Shown piece after piece: positions 25,721 through 33,919 of a DNA stretch of 64,000 bases. This DNA comes from Rheinheimera nanhaiensis E407-8 (GTDB taxonomy: Bacteria; Pseudomonadota; Gammaproteobacteria; Enterobacterales; Alteromonadaceae). Positions within the stretch are counted from its first letter, which is position 1; each line of letters starts with the position of its first letter. The notes beneath the pieces are model-generated. The model saw nothing but the letters and a program-made list of their open reading frames with translations, was not told the origin of the DNA and ran no database searches. The DNA is taken from assembly GCF_000296695.1 (NCBI RefSeq), contig NZ_BAFK01000004.1:124001-188000 (forward strand), given 5' to 3'. A program made the translations under genes and the position numbers.

Positions 25721-25850
25721 CAAAATACCACCAACAAGTTAAGTACAATCAAGCACTAGGAGGAACAGATCTGCGCTTGCAGACCTGACTTAGTGTGCCA
25801 GCCAAGTGTGACAACCAGATGATTTTTCTGCGTCATATCGGTTACCATAA
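25697..25850 (-). ncRNA. Candidate small RNA (with a possible 30-residue peptide)
   Basis: The minus strand carries, in order, a short open frame (25756-25848, 30 codons, MVTDMTQKNHLVVTLGWHTK at its start) after a weak AGAG ribosome site, a 9-pair hairpin with loop AAGC (25766-25787), the single-stranded stretch UUCCUCCU (25758-25765), and a perfect 7-pair hairpin GCCGGAC/GTCCGGC at 25703-25720 followed by six U. The layout is that of an sRNA with a terminator; the C-rich stretch could pair with Shine-Dalgarno sequences. The peptide frame has no recognised family, and the hairpin lies inside it. I favour an RNA role, without strong proof. Confidence 0.4.
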
Positions 25851-25876
25851 TGCTCTTTTCTGACTGAAGCGGCAGT

Positions 25877-26611
25877 ATGAGCGCAAAGCTACAACACCGA
25901 TTGGCGAAATACATTGCGATCTGTGGTCACTGCTCGCGCCGGGCCGCAGAGCGGCTTATCACGCAAGGCCGGGTCAGCGTGAATGGTGCTGTGGGCAAAC
26001 ATACCGATACAGTCAGTAGCGACGATGTCGTGATAATTGACCAGTTGGCGCTGGCACAAGCCAGCACTTTGCTATATCTGGTTTATCACAAACCTGTGGG
26101 GGTCGATTGCAATAACAGACCCGAGGATCCGTCCAGTCTGTATCATTTGCTGCGCACCTTACCGCAACGCGTATTCGCCGTTGGCCGGCTAGATAAAGAC
26201 TCGTCGGGTTTATTGCTGCTAACCAATGACGGCGCCTTGTGTCAGCAGCTCATGCACCCAAGCTTTTATCATGAAAAAGCCTATCAGGTGCAAACGGATC
26301 AGCCCATTACGGCAATGCAGCTTGAACAATTAGCCTCAGGCGTCAGCTGGCGTCTTGGCACTACACAATACCAGTCAAGGCCCTGCAAGGTAGTACCGCT
26401 TACTGAAACCTCGTTTGATATCACCCTCACGCAAGGCCTGCACCGGCAAATTCGCTATATGTGCAAAACGGTTGGCTTAAAAGTTATCAAATTACAGCGT
26501 TATCGCATCCATAACCTGCTGCTTGGCGATTTAGCTGAGGGTGAACTGCGCAGGCTCTCAGATGACGAATTAACAGCGCTGCTTGCGCCTGGCGATAACA
26601 TAAAGCCATAA
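25877..26611 (+). CDS. 16S/23S rRNA pseudouridine synthase, RsuA/RluF-like
   Basis: A 244-residue enzyme: an N-terminal S4 RNA-binding domain (LAKYIAICGHCSRRAAERLI with QGRVSVNG), then the synthase domain with the catalytic motif FAVGRLDKDSSGLLLLTNDG, in which Asp106 attacks the uridine, and a C-terminal GLHRQIRYM block. Such enzymes convert uridine to pseudouridine at specific sites of rRNA. The RsuA, RluB, RluE and RluF subfamilies differ in target; the S4 domain and length fit RluF best but not firmly. The last 42 bases overlap the end of the MFS gene on the other strand. Confidence 0.88.
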   Translation: MSAKLQHRLAKYIAICGHCSRRAAERLITQGRVSVNGAVGKHTDTVSSDDVVIIDQLALAQASTLLYLVYHKPVGVDCNNRPEDPSSLYHLLRTLPQRVFAVGRLDKDSSGLLLLTNDGALCQQLMHPSFYHEKAYQVQTDQPITAMQLEQLASGVSWRLGTTQYQSRPCKVVPLTETSFDITLTQGLHRQIRYMCKTVGLKVIKLQRYRIHNLLLGDLAEGELRRLSDDELTALLAPGDNIKP

Positions 26612-27760
26612 ACTTAGCATCAGTGTCACGCCATACATTAATAAAGCGCCCACGACCACACCCTGCCATTGCAGCCACTGCCAAAACGGTTGCAAATAGA
26701 GACTGCCGGCGCTGGCGCCAATATAATAAAACACCAGATACAGTGCGCTGGCACTGGCTTTAGCTTTCTCTGCACATTGCGTTACCCAGCTACTGGCCAG
26801 AGAATGGGTCAGAAAAAAGCCAAAAGCATTAATAAAAAAACCACTGACAATAAGCCCCAGCTGACTGCCTGATGTGAAACAGGTGCCCAGCATCAGAATG
26901 GCCACGCCCACTGCCATGCCAAGCGGTACAGGTAGGTGCTGCGCAACCTTACCCGATAACGCCGAGCCGATAGTGCCGGTAAAATAGCTGACAAACAACA
27001 GGCCAATCCAGAAACTGGACAGCTGATAAGGCGCCTCTGACAGCACAAAAGCAATGTAAGTATATTGATTAAGAAAAATAAAAAAATTAAGCCCGCCAAT
27101 CAGATAGGTTAGCAGCAATAAAGGTTGGCGCAGATGAAGCAGATTATTTTTTACCGCATCCGCCAGGCGAAAAGGTTTGCCACTAAACCGTGCCGCAGCG
27201 GGTAAATCACGCCAGATCAGGTAACAGCTGAGCGCGCCTAACAGCACCATTGGCCAGAATACCCATTGCCAGTGGCCAATATCGGCCAAGGCGCCTGCCA
27301 TCAAGCGGCCACTGATGCCCCCCAACGAGTTAGCACTGATGTAATACCCCACCGCCGCAACCAGTGCCGGTTTACTGTATTCTTCGCCCATGTAGGCGAT
27401 GGCAATTGCCGGCAGGCCGCCTAAGAAAAACCCTTGCAGCGAGCGAAACAGGATCAGTGAGCCAAAGCTTTCAACCTGAGTCAGCGCCAACGTTGACAGC
27501 GTCATACCGCAAAGCGTTATCAGTAATAGTTTTTTCCGGCCCCAGGCGTCTGACAAGGCAGCATAAATCAGTAAAGATACCCCCAGACACAGGGTGCCTG
27601 CAGCATAAGCCCAGTTGGCTTGCAACGGCGTGAGGGAAAATTGCCGGCTAAGCTCTGGCAACAACGGCTGCAGTAAATGTAAATTGGCAAACACCACCAC
27701 CGCAGCCAGACATAAGGCAAAGGTGGCGCGATAAAATGCCGCACTTTTATACTCTATCAC
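26570..27760 (-). CDS. MFS transporter, YnfM-like
   Basis: A 396-residue transporter with about 12 membrane spans. The first half has the MFS loop SDAWGRKKLLL between spans 2 and 3, the motif LFRSLQGFFLGGLPAIAIAY in span 4, and a second-half hinge; the pattern NLHLLQPLLPELSRQF at the start is typical of the YnfM/arabinose-exporter subfamily of drug/sugar exporters. The substrate is unknown. The stop lies inside the C-terminal coding part of the pseudouridine synthase gene on the other strand (42 shared bases), so both C-termini are encoded by the same DNA. Confidence 0.87.
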   Translation of the reverse strand: MIEYKSAAFYRATFALCLAAVVVFANLHLLQPLLPELSRQFSLTPLQANWAYAAGTLCLGVSLLIYAALSDAWGRKKLLLITLCGMTLSTLALTQVESFGSLILFRSLQGFFLGGLPAIAIAYMGEEYSKPALVAAVGYYISANSLGGISGRLMAGALADIGHWQWVFWPMVLLGALSCYLIWRDLPAAARFSGKPFRLADAVKNNLLHLRQPLLLLTYLIGGLNFFIFLNQYTYIAFVLSEAPYQLSSFWIGLLFVSYFTGTIGSALSGKVAQHLPVPLGMAVGVAILMLGTCFTSGSQLGLIVSGFFINAFGFFLTHSLASSWVTQCAEKAKASASALYLVFYYIGASAGSLYLQPFWQWLQWQGVVVGALLMYGVTLMLSLWLYVIARRKQRC

Positions 27761-27834
27761 CGTACTGCCGTCCTGATTTTTGGTGGCAAGATTATAAACG
27801 AAGCCCGATTGATTTAAGGCTTTAATCGGAATAA

Positions 27835-27858
27835 AAAAGCGGCCTAACAGCCGCTTTT
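27835..27858. terminator. Bidirectional rho-independent terminator
   Basis: AAAAGCGGC, loop CTAACA, GCCGCTTTT. It is about 20 bases from the stop of the TonB receptor gene and works in that (minus) direction, with T and A runs on both sides. Confidence 0.85.
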
Positions 27859-27878
27859 AACAAACACCTGATGCGCGA

Positions 27879-30083
27879 TCAAAATTTCAGGCTGTAACGC
27901 ACACCAAACTCGCTGGCATCGTTACTCATAATACGCAGAATATAATCGCCGGTATTTAACCGTGCATTGTCATAACGCTTATCAAAAATATTCTGGCCAT
28001 ACAGCGCCACCGTCCAGTCGGCGTCAGCCGGTACGTAGCTAATATCCATATTAACCAGTTCGCGGCTATCAATCAGCGTTAAGCGGCCCGGGTCTGAGCT
28101 GGGCTCACCGTACATCTCGCCGCGATAGGAGTAATCGATACGTGTGGTAATGCTGCTGCCATTATCCATCACATACTCATAAGATGGGCTGATAGACGCC
28201 GTTAGCTCCGGCGTTAATGGCGCCACCGGTGTTACCCCATCCTGCTCATCCACATCAACATCGATATAACCTAAGCTGGTATGCAATTTAAAGCCATCGG
28301 TAACGTAAACCGTACTTTCCCATTCAATACCGCGAGAGCGCTGTTTTACCACCAGGTTAGTGGTGTTAAAACCGCCTGCAGCCGTGGTGCTTACCTGATA
28401 GGGTAAATCATCATATTCGGTATTAAACAAGGCGATACTCATGCTGATATCACTGGTTATCTGGCCTTTTAAACCTACTTCGTAGTTAACAGCCGTGATG
28501 TTGTCCGATGCAACAAAACACTCAGGGTTGCCGAATAAGCAGTACGGCCGTGCCGGGAACTGCCCTGACTGATAACCACTTTGAATACTACCATACAGGT
28601 TCATGCCGTTTTCCAGCCGATAGTTTGCCGATAAATCAAAGCTCACCTGGCTCCAGTCATCCTCTGCCGCAAAAGGACCAATACCCACGTTTGCCACGGC
28701 AGATTTTTTATCTTTGTTATAACGCACACCACCGGCGATACGCAGATCGTCGGTCAGGTTATAGCCAACATTAACAAACACCGCGCGACTTGTGGCGTCC
28801 TGATCCAGTTGTAACAGGTTTGCACCACCATTAAAGCGGGAATCCTCGCCCTGGCGGTTGCGGCCTTCTTCATTAAACCAATACACACCAGAGACGAAAT
28901 CAAAGTCACCAAAGTAACCGTTTAACTGCAGCTCGGCAGAGGTTTGGTCGGCGTCACCGCGCTCCGGATAATGGTCCAGCGCATAAATAGTGCCGTCATC
29001 ATCCAGACCGGCTTTGTACTCGGACGAGCGGCGGCTGATAATGGCACGGGTAGAAAAGTTATCACTAAAATTCCAATCCGCGGTTAGCGAGATACCGTCA
29101 GCCTGGTTGCTTACTTCGGTGACTTCTTTGGTACCCGTTGCGTTGTCGTACGGGTTAGCTGCAACATCGGTATTGCGCAGTGGGCCAGATGGCAGTGGCG
29201 CGCCAAACCGCTCACCGGTGTAATAAGCTCCCGTTGGTACTTCGTCAATTAGCGTGGTATAGGGGCGCAAACCACCTTTACCATCATTGGCATCGGCCGT
29301 CAGTACCAGGCTGAAATCTTTGTTTGGTGCAAATTTTACCGACAAACGGCCATAAGTATCTTCAGTTTCACCGACGTCATATTTGGCATCGGGCACATTG
29401 ATAAACTTACCCAAACCGTCACGTTTGTTATAACCGGCGTTGACGTTAAATGACAGCTCGTCTGTCAGGCCTGCATTAACAAACACATCGCCTTTAACGC
29501 GGCCACGGCTACCGCCTTGTAGGGTTACCTTTCTTAACGTGGTTTGATCCGGCTGCTTGGTGATAATATTAATGGCACCGCCAATAGAGTTGCGGCCGTA
29601 AAGCGTACCTTGTGGGCCGCGCAGCACCTCAATCCGCTCGATATTGTTCAGGTTCCAGTTTTGCCCGACCTGACGGCCAAGGTATACGCCATCTACATAC
29701 ACACTGACGCCCGGATCTGTGGTGATCAGGTGATCCTGCAAGCCGATACCGCGAATAAAAGGGTTCGCCGATGAGGTATGGCCTGCCGAAAACCCGGTAA
29801 CGTTCAGGTTAGGCACAAATTTACCCACGTCGGTTAAATCGGTTATGCCCTGCTCGGCCAACGCATCGCCACTAAAGGCGCTGATAGCCACCGGCACTTC
29901 ATAAATCACCTGCGCACGTTTGGTTGCGGTAACGGTAATTTTTTCTATTTTACTTGTCTCTTCGGCGCTGTCGGTAGCTTGTTGCGCCAGCACAGAGCCG
30001 GACAGCACCGTACTCAGTGCCAGAGTGAGTAAACTCAGTGGCGTAGTCAGCTTTTGTACTGCAGTATTGTTTTTGCTGTTCAA
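27879..30083 (-). CDS. TonB-dependent outer-membrane receptor
   Basis: A 734-residue receptor. After a signal peptide (LSGSVLAQQ) comes a TonB-box-like IEKITVTATKR, a plug domain (VPVAISAFSGDALAEQGITD, GVSVYVDGVYLGR, LRGPQGTLYGRNSIGGAINI), and a 22-strand-type beta-barrel ending YSLKF with a terminal Phe. The plug resembles receptors for siderophores, vitamin B12 or carbohydrate ligands; the substrate cannot be told, and no neighbouring enzymes suggest one. The TTG at 30081-30083 has GGAGAG seven bases before it and starts a good signal peptide, so I prefer it to the ATG at 30102-30104. A terminator follows. Confidence 0.9.
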   Translation of the reverse strand: MNSKNNTAVQKLTTPLSLLTLALSTVLSGSVLAQQATDSAEETSKIEKITVTATKRAQVIYEVPVAISAFSGDALAEQGITDLTDVGKFVPNLNVTGFSAGHTSSANPFIRGIGLQDHLITTDPGVSVYVDGVYLGRQVGQNWNLNNIERIEVLRGPQGTLYGRNSIGGAINIITKQPDQTTLRKVTLQGGSRGRVKGDVFVNAGLTDELSFNVNAGYNKRDGLGKFINVPDAKYDVGETEDTYGRLSVKFAPNKDFSLVLTADANDGKGGLRPYTTLIDEVPTGAYYTGERFGAPLPSGPLRNTDVAANPYDNATGTKEVTEVSNQADGISLTADWNFSDNFSTRAIISRRSSEYKAGLDDDGTIYALDHYPERGDADQTSAELQLNGYFGDFDFVSGVYWFNEEGRNRQGEDSRFNGGANLLQLDQDATSRAVFVNVGYNLTDDLRIAGGVRYNKDKKSAVANVGIGPFAAEDDWSQVSFDLSANYRLENGMNLYGSIQSGYQSGQFPARPYCLFGNPECFVASDNITAVNYEVGLKGQITSDISMSIALFNTEYDDLPYQVSTTAAGGFNTTNLVVKQRSRGIEWESTVYVTDGFKLHTSLGYIDVDVDEQDGVTPVAPLTPELTASISPSYEYVMDNGSSITTRIDYSYRGEMYGEPSSDPGRLTLIDSRELVNMDISYVPADADWTVALYGQNIFDKRYDNARLNTGDYILRIMSNDASEFGVRYSLKF

Positions 30084-30316
30084 TGTCGTCTCTCCACAAA
30101 ACATTTCACCGGGCGGCTTCCCAGCACGGAATTAGTATATCTGATTATTTTCAACCACTAAGCACCTAAGGCTGTATTTTCATTCATTTAAATCAGTATC
30201 TATGCACGGCTAAAAAAATATTTGCACCAAAATCTAAAGTTTTAACATCTGCTGCCGATAACTGGTCACCGGCTATACTAATGCCGGTAAAGCCCGCGTA
30301 AATCAGGAGCAGCATC

Positions 30317-30934
30317 ATGGCGATTTCTTCCGGTAATACCTCCAGTAGTAGTACAGCGGTTAGTCAGCTAGCCAAAAGTAATAATGCTGCGGTGAAAACC
30401 GACGATAACCGCAGCGTTAAAGAGCAGGCCAGGCAGGCGCAAAACAGCGCCATTTTAAAAGCCAATGAGCAGGTGTCGCTGCGCAGTAATAACGACTCGT
30501 TAAGCCTGCTGTATAAAACCGCACTGGAAGGCATTAATGCCGAGCTTGAGCCTGTGATGGGTGAAAACGCCGCGCAAAAGATTTACGACAGCGGCATAGA
30601 TACCTCGCCAGAGGCTACGGCAGAGCGCATTGTGGCTTTTGCCACAGGCTTTTATGGCCGCTATAAAGAGCTAAACCCGGACAACAGCGAAGAAGAAAAC
30701 CTGACGGAGTTTCTGAAAATTATCGGTGGCGGTATCGATAAAGGTTTTGCCGATGCCAAAGACATTCTTAAAGGCTTAAAAGTGTATGAGGGCGAAGTAG
30801 AAAGCGGGGTTGATAAAACCTACAGCCTGGTGATGCAGGGGCTGAACAGCTTCCGTGAAAAGATGCTCGAGCTTGCTGGTAATCATCAAGCCGCTGACAC
30901 CACAGGCAGTGTAGCCAATAACAGCACGGTTTAA
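30317..30934 (+). CDS. DUF5610 domain protein
   Basis: A 205-residue soluble protein. The N-terminus is Ser/Thr/Asn-rich and low in complexity (residues 1 to about 50); from about 70 the sequence fits DUF5610, with IYDSGIDTSPEATAERIVAF, a Phe-Tyr-Arg helix, and a repeat-like GGGIDKGFADAKDIL. The function is unknown. I see no signal peptide. The gene has an AGGAG site before the ATG and stands alone. Its stop lies in a palindrome shared with the converging PaeA-like gene, so both proteins end Ser-Thr-Val. Confidence 0.75.
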   Translation: MAISSGNTSSSSTAVSQLAKSNNAAVKTDDNRSVKEQARQAQNSAILKANEQVSLRSNNDSLSLLYKTALEGINAELEPVMGENAAQKIYDSGIDTSPEATAERIVAFATGFYGRYKELNPDNSEEENLTEFLKIIGGGIDKGFADAKDILKGLKVYEGEVESGVDKTYSLVMQGLNSFREKMLELAGNHQAADTTGSVANNSTV

Positions 30935-30943
30935 ACCGTGCTG
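30922..30943. terminator. Perfect 22-base palindrome covering both stop codons
   Basis: CAGCACGGTTTAAACCGTGCTG. The TAA of the DUF5610 gene and that of the converging CBS exporter gene overlap in its centre. The stem would be nine pairs with a TTAA centre. The downstream T content is low on both sides (CTTTG), so it may act by hairpin stability or by collision of transcripts rather than as a classic terminator. Confidence 0.55.
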
Positions 30944-32256
30944 TGCTCTTTGGGCTTGTCGGCCGTTTCGCCGTTATTCAGCCGGGTAACCAGCAGCTGG
31001 TCAATCTTGTAGCTGTCGATATCTACCACCTCAAACTTATAGCCACCGTGCAGCACAAAGTCAGTGCGTTTCGGAATTTTGCGCAGGCTGTACATCATAA
31101 AGCCGGCTATGGTTTCGTAGTTTTCCGGGCTGGGAAAACTGTCGATATCCAGCACCCGCATCACATCCTGCAGCGGCGTTAACCCCTCTACCAGCCAGGA
31201 GTTGGCATCGCGCGCCACAATTTGCTCTTCTTCAGAGCTGACCAGCTCGCCCATCACAATACTCATTACGTCTTTGAGCGTAATAATGCCGACCACCAGC
31301 GCGTACTCGTTCATAATGATGGCAAAATCGACACCGGCCGACTTAAAATGCTCCAGCACTTCATATAATGACAAGGTATCGGGGATGATCAGCGGCGAGC
31401 GCACTATGCCTTCTTTTTTCAGTGAAATCGGTTGGTCGTGCAGTACCTGCATCAGAATATCGCGGGTATCGACATAGCCCACGACTTTGTCCAGCACACC
31501 ATCCACTACCAGAAACTTGGCATGCGGGTGTTCGGCCAGCTTGGTTTTGATATTGTCCTGTGTTTCATCCAGGGTGAAAAAGATCAGGCTTTCGCGCGCT
31601 GTCATCGCTGAAGTGACTGTACGCGATTCCATATCAAACACATTTTCCAGCAGCTGATGCTCGTGCTCTTGCAGCACCCCCGCTTGGGCACCGGCTTCCA
31701 TCATGGCAATGATATCATCCGGCGTAATGTCATCTTTTCGCATAGTAGGCACGTTAAACAGGCTGAAAAACCAGTTAGCCAGGCCATTAAACAACCAGAC
31801 AAAGGGCTTTAACAGCGTGATTAACAGCAGCATAGGGTTTACCACCTTAGTGGCAATTTTCTCCGGTGCGATCATCGCCAGCCGTTTGGGCATTAAGTCG
31901 GCAAACAGGATAAACAACGAGGTAACAAAAAACACTGATAGGGCAAAACCGGCACTACCCACCCAGCTGCCGCTAAACATCAGAGCCAGTAAAGCGCTGA
32001 AATAAGGGGTAAAGGCCGACTCGCCCAAAATACCCCCTAAAATAGCCACCGCATTTAAGCCAATTTGCACTATGGTAAAAAAGTTGCCCGGATGCTCTTG
32101 TAGCGCCAGCACCTTTTCAGCGTTAGCATTGCCTTCACTGGCCATTAGCCGCAAGCGCATTTTGCGCGATGCCGCCAGGGCAATTTCAGACACCGAAAAA
32201 AACGCGCTGCCCGCCACTAATAACAGCATTAGCAACATATATTCCAGCGTGGTCAT
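30931..32256 (-). CDS. CNNM/CorC family protein, PaeA (YtfL)-like
   Basis: A 441-residue membrane protein: an N-terminal DUF21 (CNNM) domain with about three or four spans (LVAGSAFFSVSEIALAASRK, IVQIGLNAVAILGGI), then a pair of CBS domains (TRESLIFFTLDETQ to GIITLKDVMSIVMGEL), and a CorC-type acidic C-terminal domain (GYKFEVVDID). The start closely follows E. coli YtfL/PaeA, reported as an exporter of cadaverine and putrescine. CNNM relatives elsewhere move Mg2+, so the substrate is tentative. The gene is single, and converges on DUF5610 with the stops overlapping. Confidence 0.88.
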   Translation of the reverse strand: MTTLEYMLLMLLLVAGSAFFSVSEIALAASRKMRLRLMASEGNANAEKVLALQEHPGNFFTIVQIGLNAVAILGGILGESAFTPYFSALLALMFSGSWVGSAGFALSVFFVTSLFILFADLMPKRLAMIAPEKIATKVVNPMLLLITLLKPFVWLFNGLANWFFSLFNVPTMRKDDITPDDIIAMMEAGAQAGVLQEHEHQLLENVFDMESRTVTSAMTARESLIFFTLDETQDNIKTKLAEHPHAKFLVVDGVLDKVVGYVDTRDILMQVLHDQPISLKKEGIVRSPLIIPDTLSLYEVLEHFKSAGVDFAIIMNEYALVVGIITLKDVMSIVMGELVSSEEEQIVARDANSWLVEGLTPLQDVMRVLDIDSFPSPENYETIAGFMMYSLRKIPKRTDFVLHGGYKFEVVDIDSYKIDQLLVTRLNNGETADKPKEHSTV

Positions 32257-32438
32257 ACTTACTCCCGTAATACTGCGCCGCTAAAACGGCTGATATCAGC
32301 TGCCAGTATAGCGCTGTTAGATGACGAAACCTGCTAAGGTGCTGAAAATATTCAACGAAAAAATACCGACTGGCCAGAGCAATAACCCAAAGCCACACTA
32401 TACTTCAGACGATATTCCCACCCTGCCCCGGAGGCACT

Positions 32439-32795
32439 ATGAAAACCTTGCTCGTTCCCGTTATGGCGTTATTGCTAAGCGCACCGGCGCTGGCTGATGA
32501 TCAGTTATTCAGCAGTATCTGTGGTTATGTAAAAGAGGACAACCGTAATCAGCTGCGTAAAACCCTAACCGATAACAAGCTGAACGTACGTAAAATTTAC
32601 GACAGCCTGAAATGTGACAACGACAATCTGCTGCAATTTGCCATTCGCAGTGATGCCTATGAGTCCGGCACTTTTATTATCAAGCAAATGCCGGCCAAAA
32701 CCCTGGCCGAGTTTGATTATGACAGCTGGGCCAACAGCAACGGCTTTAGCGCTTCGCCCTTGGTAAACGAAATACGCGCCCGTATTGGCCAGTAA
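32439..32795 (+). CDS. DUF3718 family exported protein
   Basis: A 118-residue protein with a clean signal peptide (residues 1-19, ending ALA) and a mature part of about 99 residues matching DUF3718: a single conserved Cys pair (Cys at about 28 and 59 in ICGYVK and SLKCDND), the pattern ADDQLFSSIC and QFAIRSDAYESG. Members are small periplasmic proteins of Alteromonadales and Shewanella with unknown function. A GGAGG ribosome site lies before the ATG. It is a single gene. Confidence 0.78.
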   Translation: MKTLLVPVMALLLSAPALADDQLFSSICGYVKEDNRNQLRKTLTDNKLNVRKIYDSLKCDNDNLLQFAIRSDAYESGTFIIKQMPAKTLAEFDYDSWANSNGFSASPLVNEIRARIGQ

Positions 32796-32938
32796 CACCG
32801 CTTTTTATCATCTGCTTTGAGGCTGCAACCGTCTGCTGTTGCAGCCATATCAACGTTTTGTTTGATACATATCAAGCAAGTCCACCGCAACAACTGTACA
32901 CTAATTAACCAACACACCACTTTAGGCTGACCCAGACC

Positions 32939-33919
32939 ATGAGTACAGTACTGAGTGTTATTCTGGCCGGCGGCGCCGGCAAGCGGCTGCAACCGTTAAC
33001 GCTGCGACAAGCCAAGCCAGCACTGAATTTTGTTTATCGTCGCCGTATTATTGATTTTGTGCTGAGTAACCTGTGGCATTCGGGCTTTCATCAGTTGCTG
33101 GTATTGACGCAATACCAACCCTACCGGTTACATAAACATCTGCAGCAGCATTGGCTAGCCCGTTTTAAACCACATGGTGATTTAGTCTTACACCAGGCCC
33201 CGGCGCAGCTGATTACCGGCACAGCAGGTGCGGTAGCGCGTGAACTGAGCCTGATCCGCGATTACCAGCCGCAGCATGTCGCCATCTTAAGTGCCGATCA
33301 TATCTATAAAATGGACTACCGCCAGATGTTACAATTTCATCTGCAGCAGCAAGCCGATGTCACGGTAGCGGCTATTGCGGTTCCGATAGATAACGCCAGT
33401 CAGTTTGGCGTGTTTGTTGTCGATGACAAGCAACGAATTACAGGTTTTATTGAAAAGCCTAAAGGCGCAGTGCCACAGATGCCAGGCCGTCCCGGCTTTG
33501 CGCTGGTGTCGATGGGTAATTATTTATTTCGCACCACAGTATTAGAGCAGGCATTACATCAGGCCCAACCCGGCATTGAGTTGGATTTTGGCCACCATAT
33601 CCTGCCGCAACTGATAAGCGAAGACCGCTGCTCGGTATACGACTTCAGCCAAAACCAGCTACCCGGCACGCAAAGCCTGCCGCATTACTGGCGCGATGTT
33701 GGCACGCTGAACAGTTATTTTGCCAGCCGCTTAGACATTCTAAGCCACCCTGATTGGCTACAAGGTAGCGGCCAAAGCTGGCCTATTTTGGGGCGGCGCA
33801 GCTGCACTGAGCGCCTCTCGCAAGCCGGCTCGGCCCTGTTAACCAAGCACAGCAAAAGCTGGCTTAGCGCTATTCGCCCATTGGCGCCATCGCAGTATCA
33901 GCATGCTTTGTATTGCTGA
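32939..33919 (+). CDS. GlgC-like nucleotidyltransferase, shortened at the C-terminus
   Basis: A 326-residue enzyme matching the nucleotidyltransferase domain of ADP-glucose pyrophosphorylase: LAGGAGKRLQPLTLRQAKPA (nucleotide-binding start), RIIDFVLSNLWHSG, VLTQYQPYRLHKHLQ, the catalytic ILSADHIYKMDY, and YWRDVGTLNSYF. GlgC is about 420 residues with a C-terminal left-handed beta-helix; here about 45 non-helix residues follow position 280, so that domain is missing. No other glycogen gene is nearby. It may be a sugar-1-phosphate nucleotidyltransferase with another substrate, or a truncated GlgC that is no longer controlled allosterically. It ends one base before the converging Nramp gene's end. 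Confidence 0.75.
   Translation: MSTVLSVILAGGAGKRLQPLTLRQAKPALNFVYRRRIIDFVLSNLWHSGFHQLLVLTQYQPYRLHKHLQQHWLARFKPHGDLVLHQAPAQLITGTAGAVARELSLIRDYQPQHVAILSADHIYKMDYRQMLQFHLQQQADVTVAAIAVPIDNASQFGVFVVDDKQRITGFIEKPKGAVPQMPGRPGFALVSMGNYLFRTTVLEQALHQAQPGIELDFGHHILPQLISEDRCSVYDFSQNQLPGTQSLPHYWRDVGTLNSYFASRLDILSHPDWLQGSGQSWPILGRRSCTERLSQAGSALLTKHSKSWLSAIRPLAPSQYQHALYC

Noticed and set aside
25527-25748. Minus-strand open frame of 73 codons upstream of the sigma factor gene
   Set aside because: It starts inside the terminator hairpin, has no ribosome site and no recognisable composition; better explained as noncoding.
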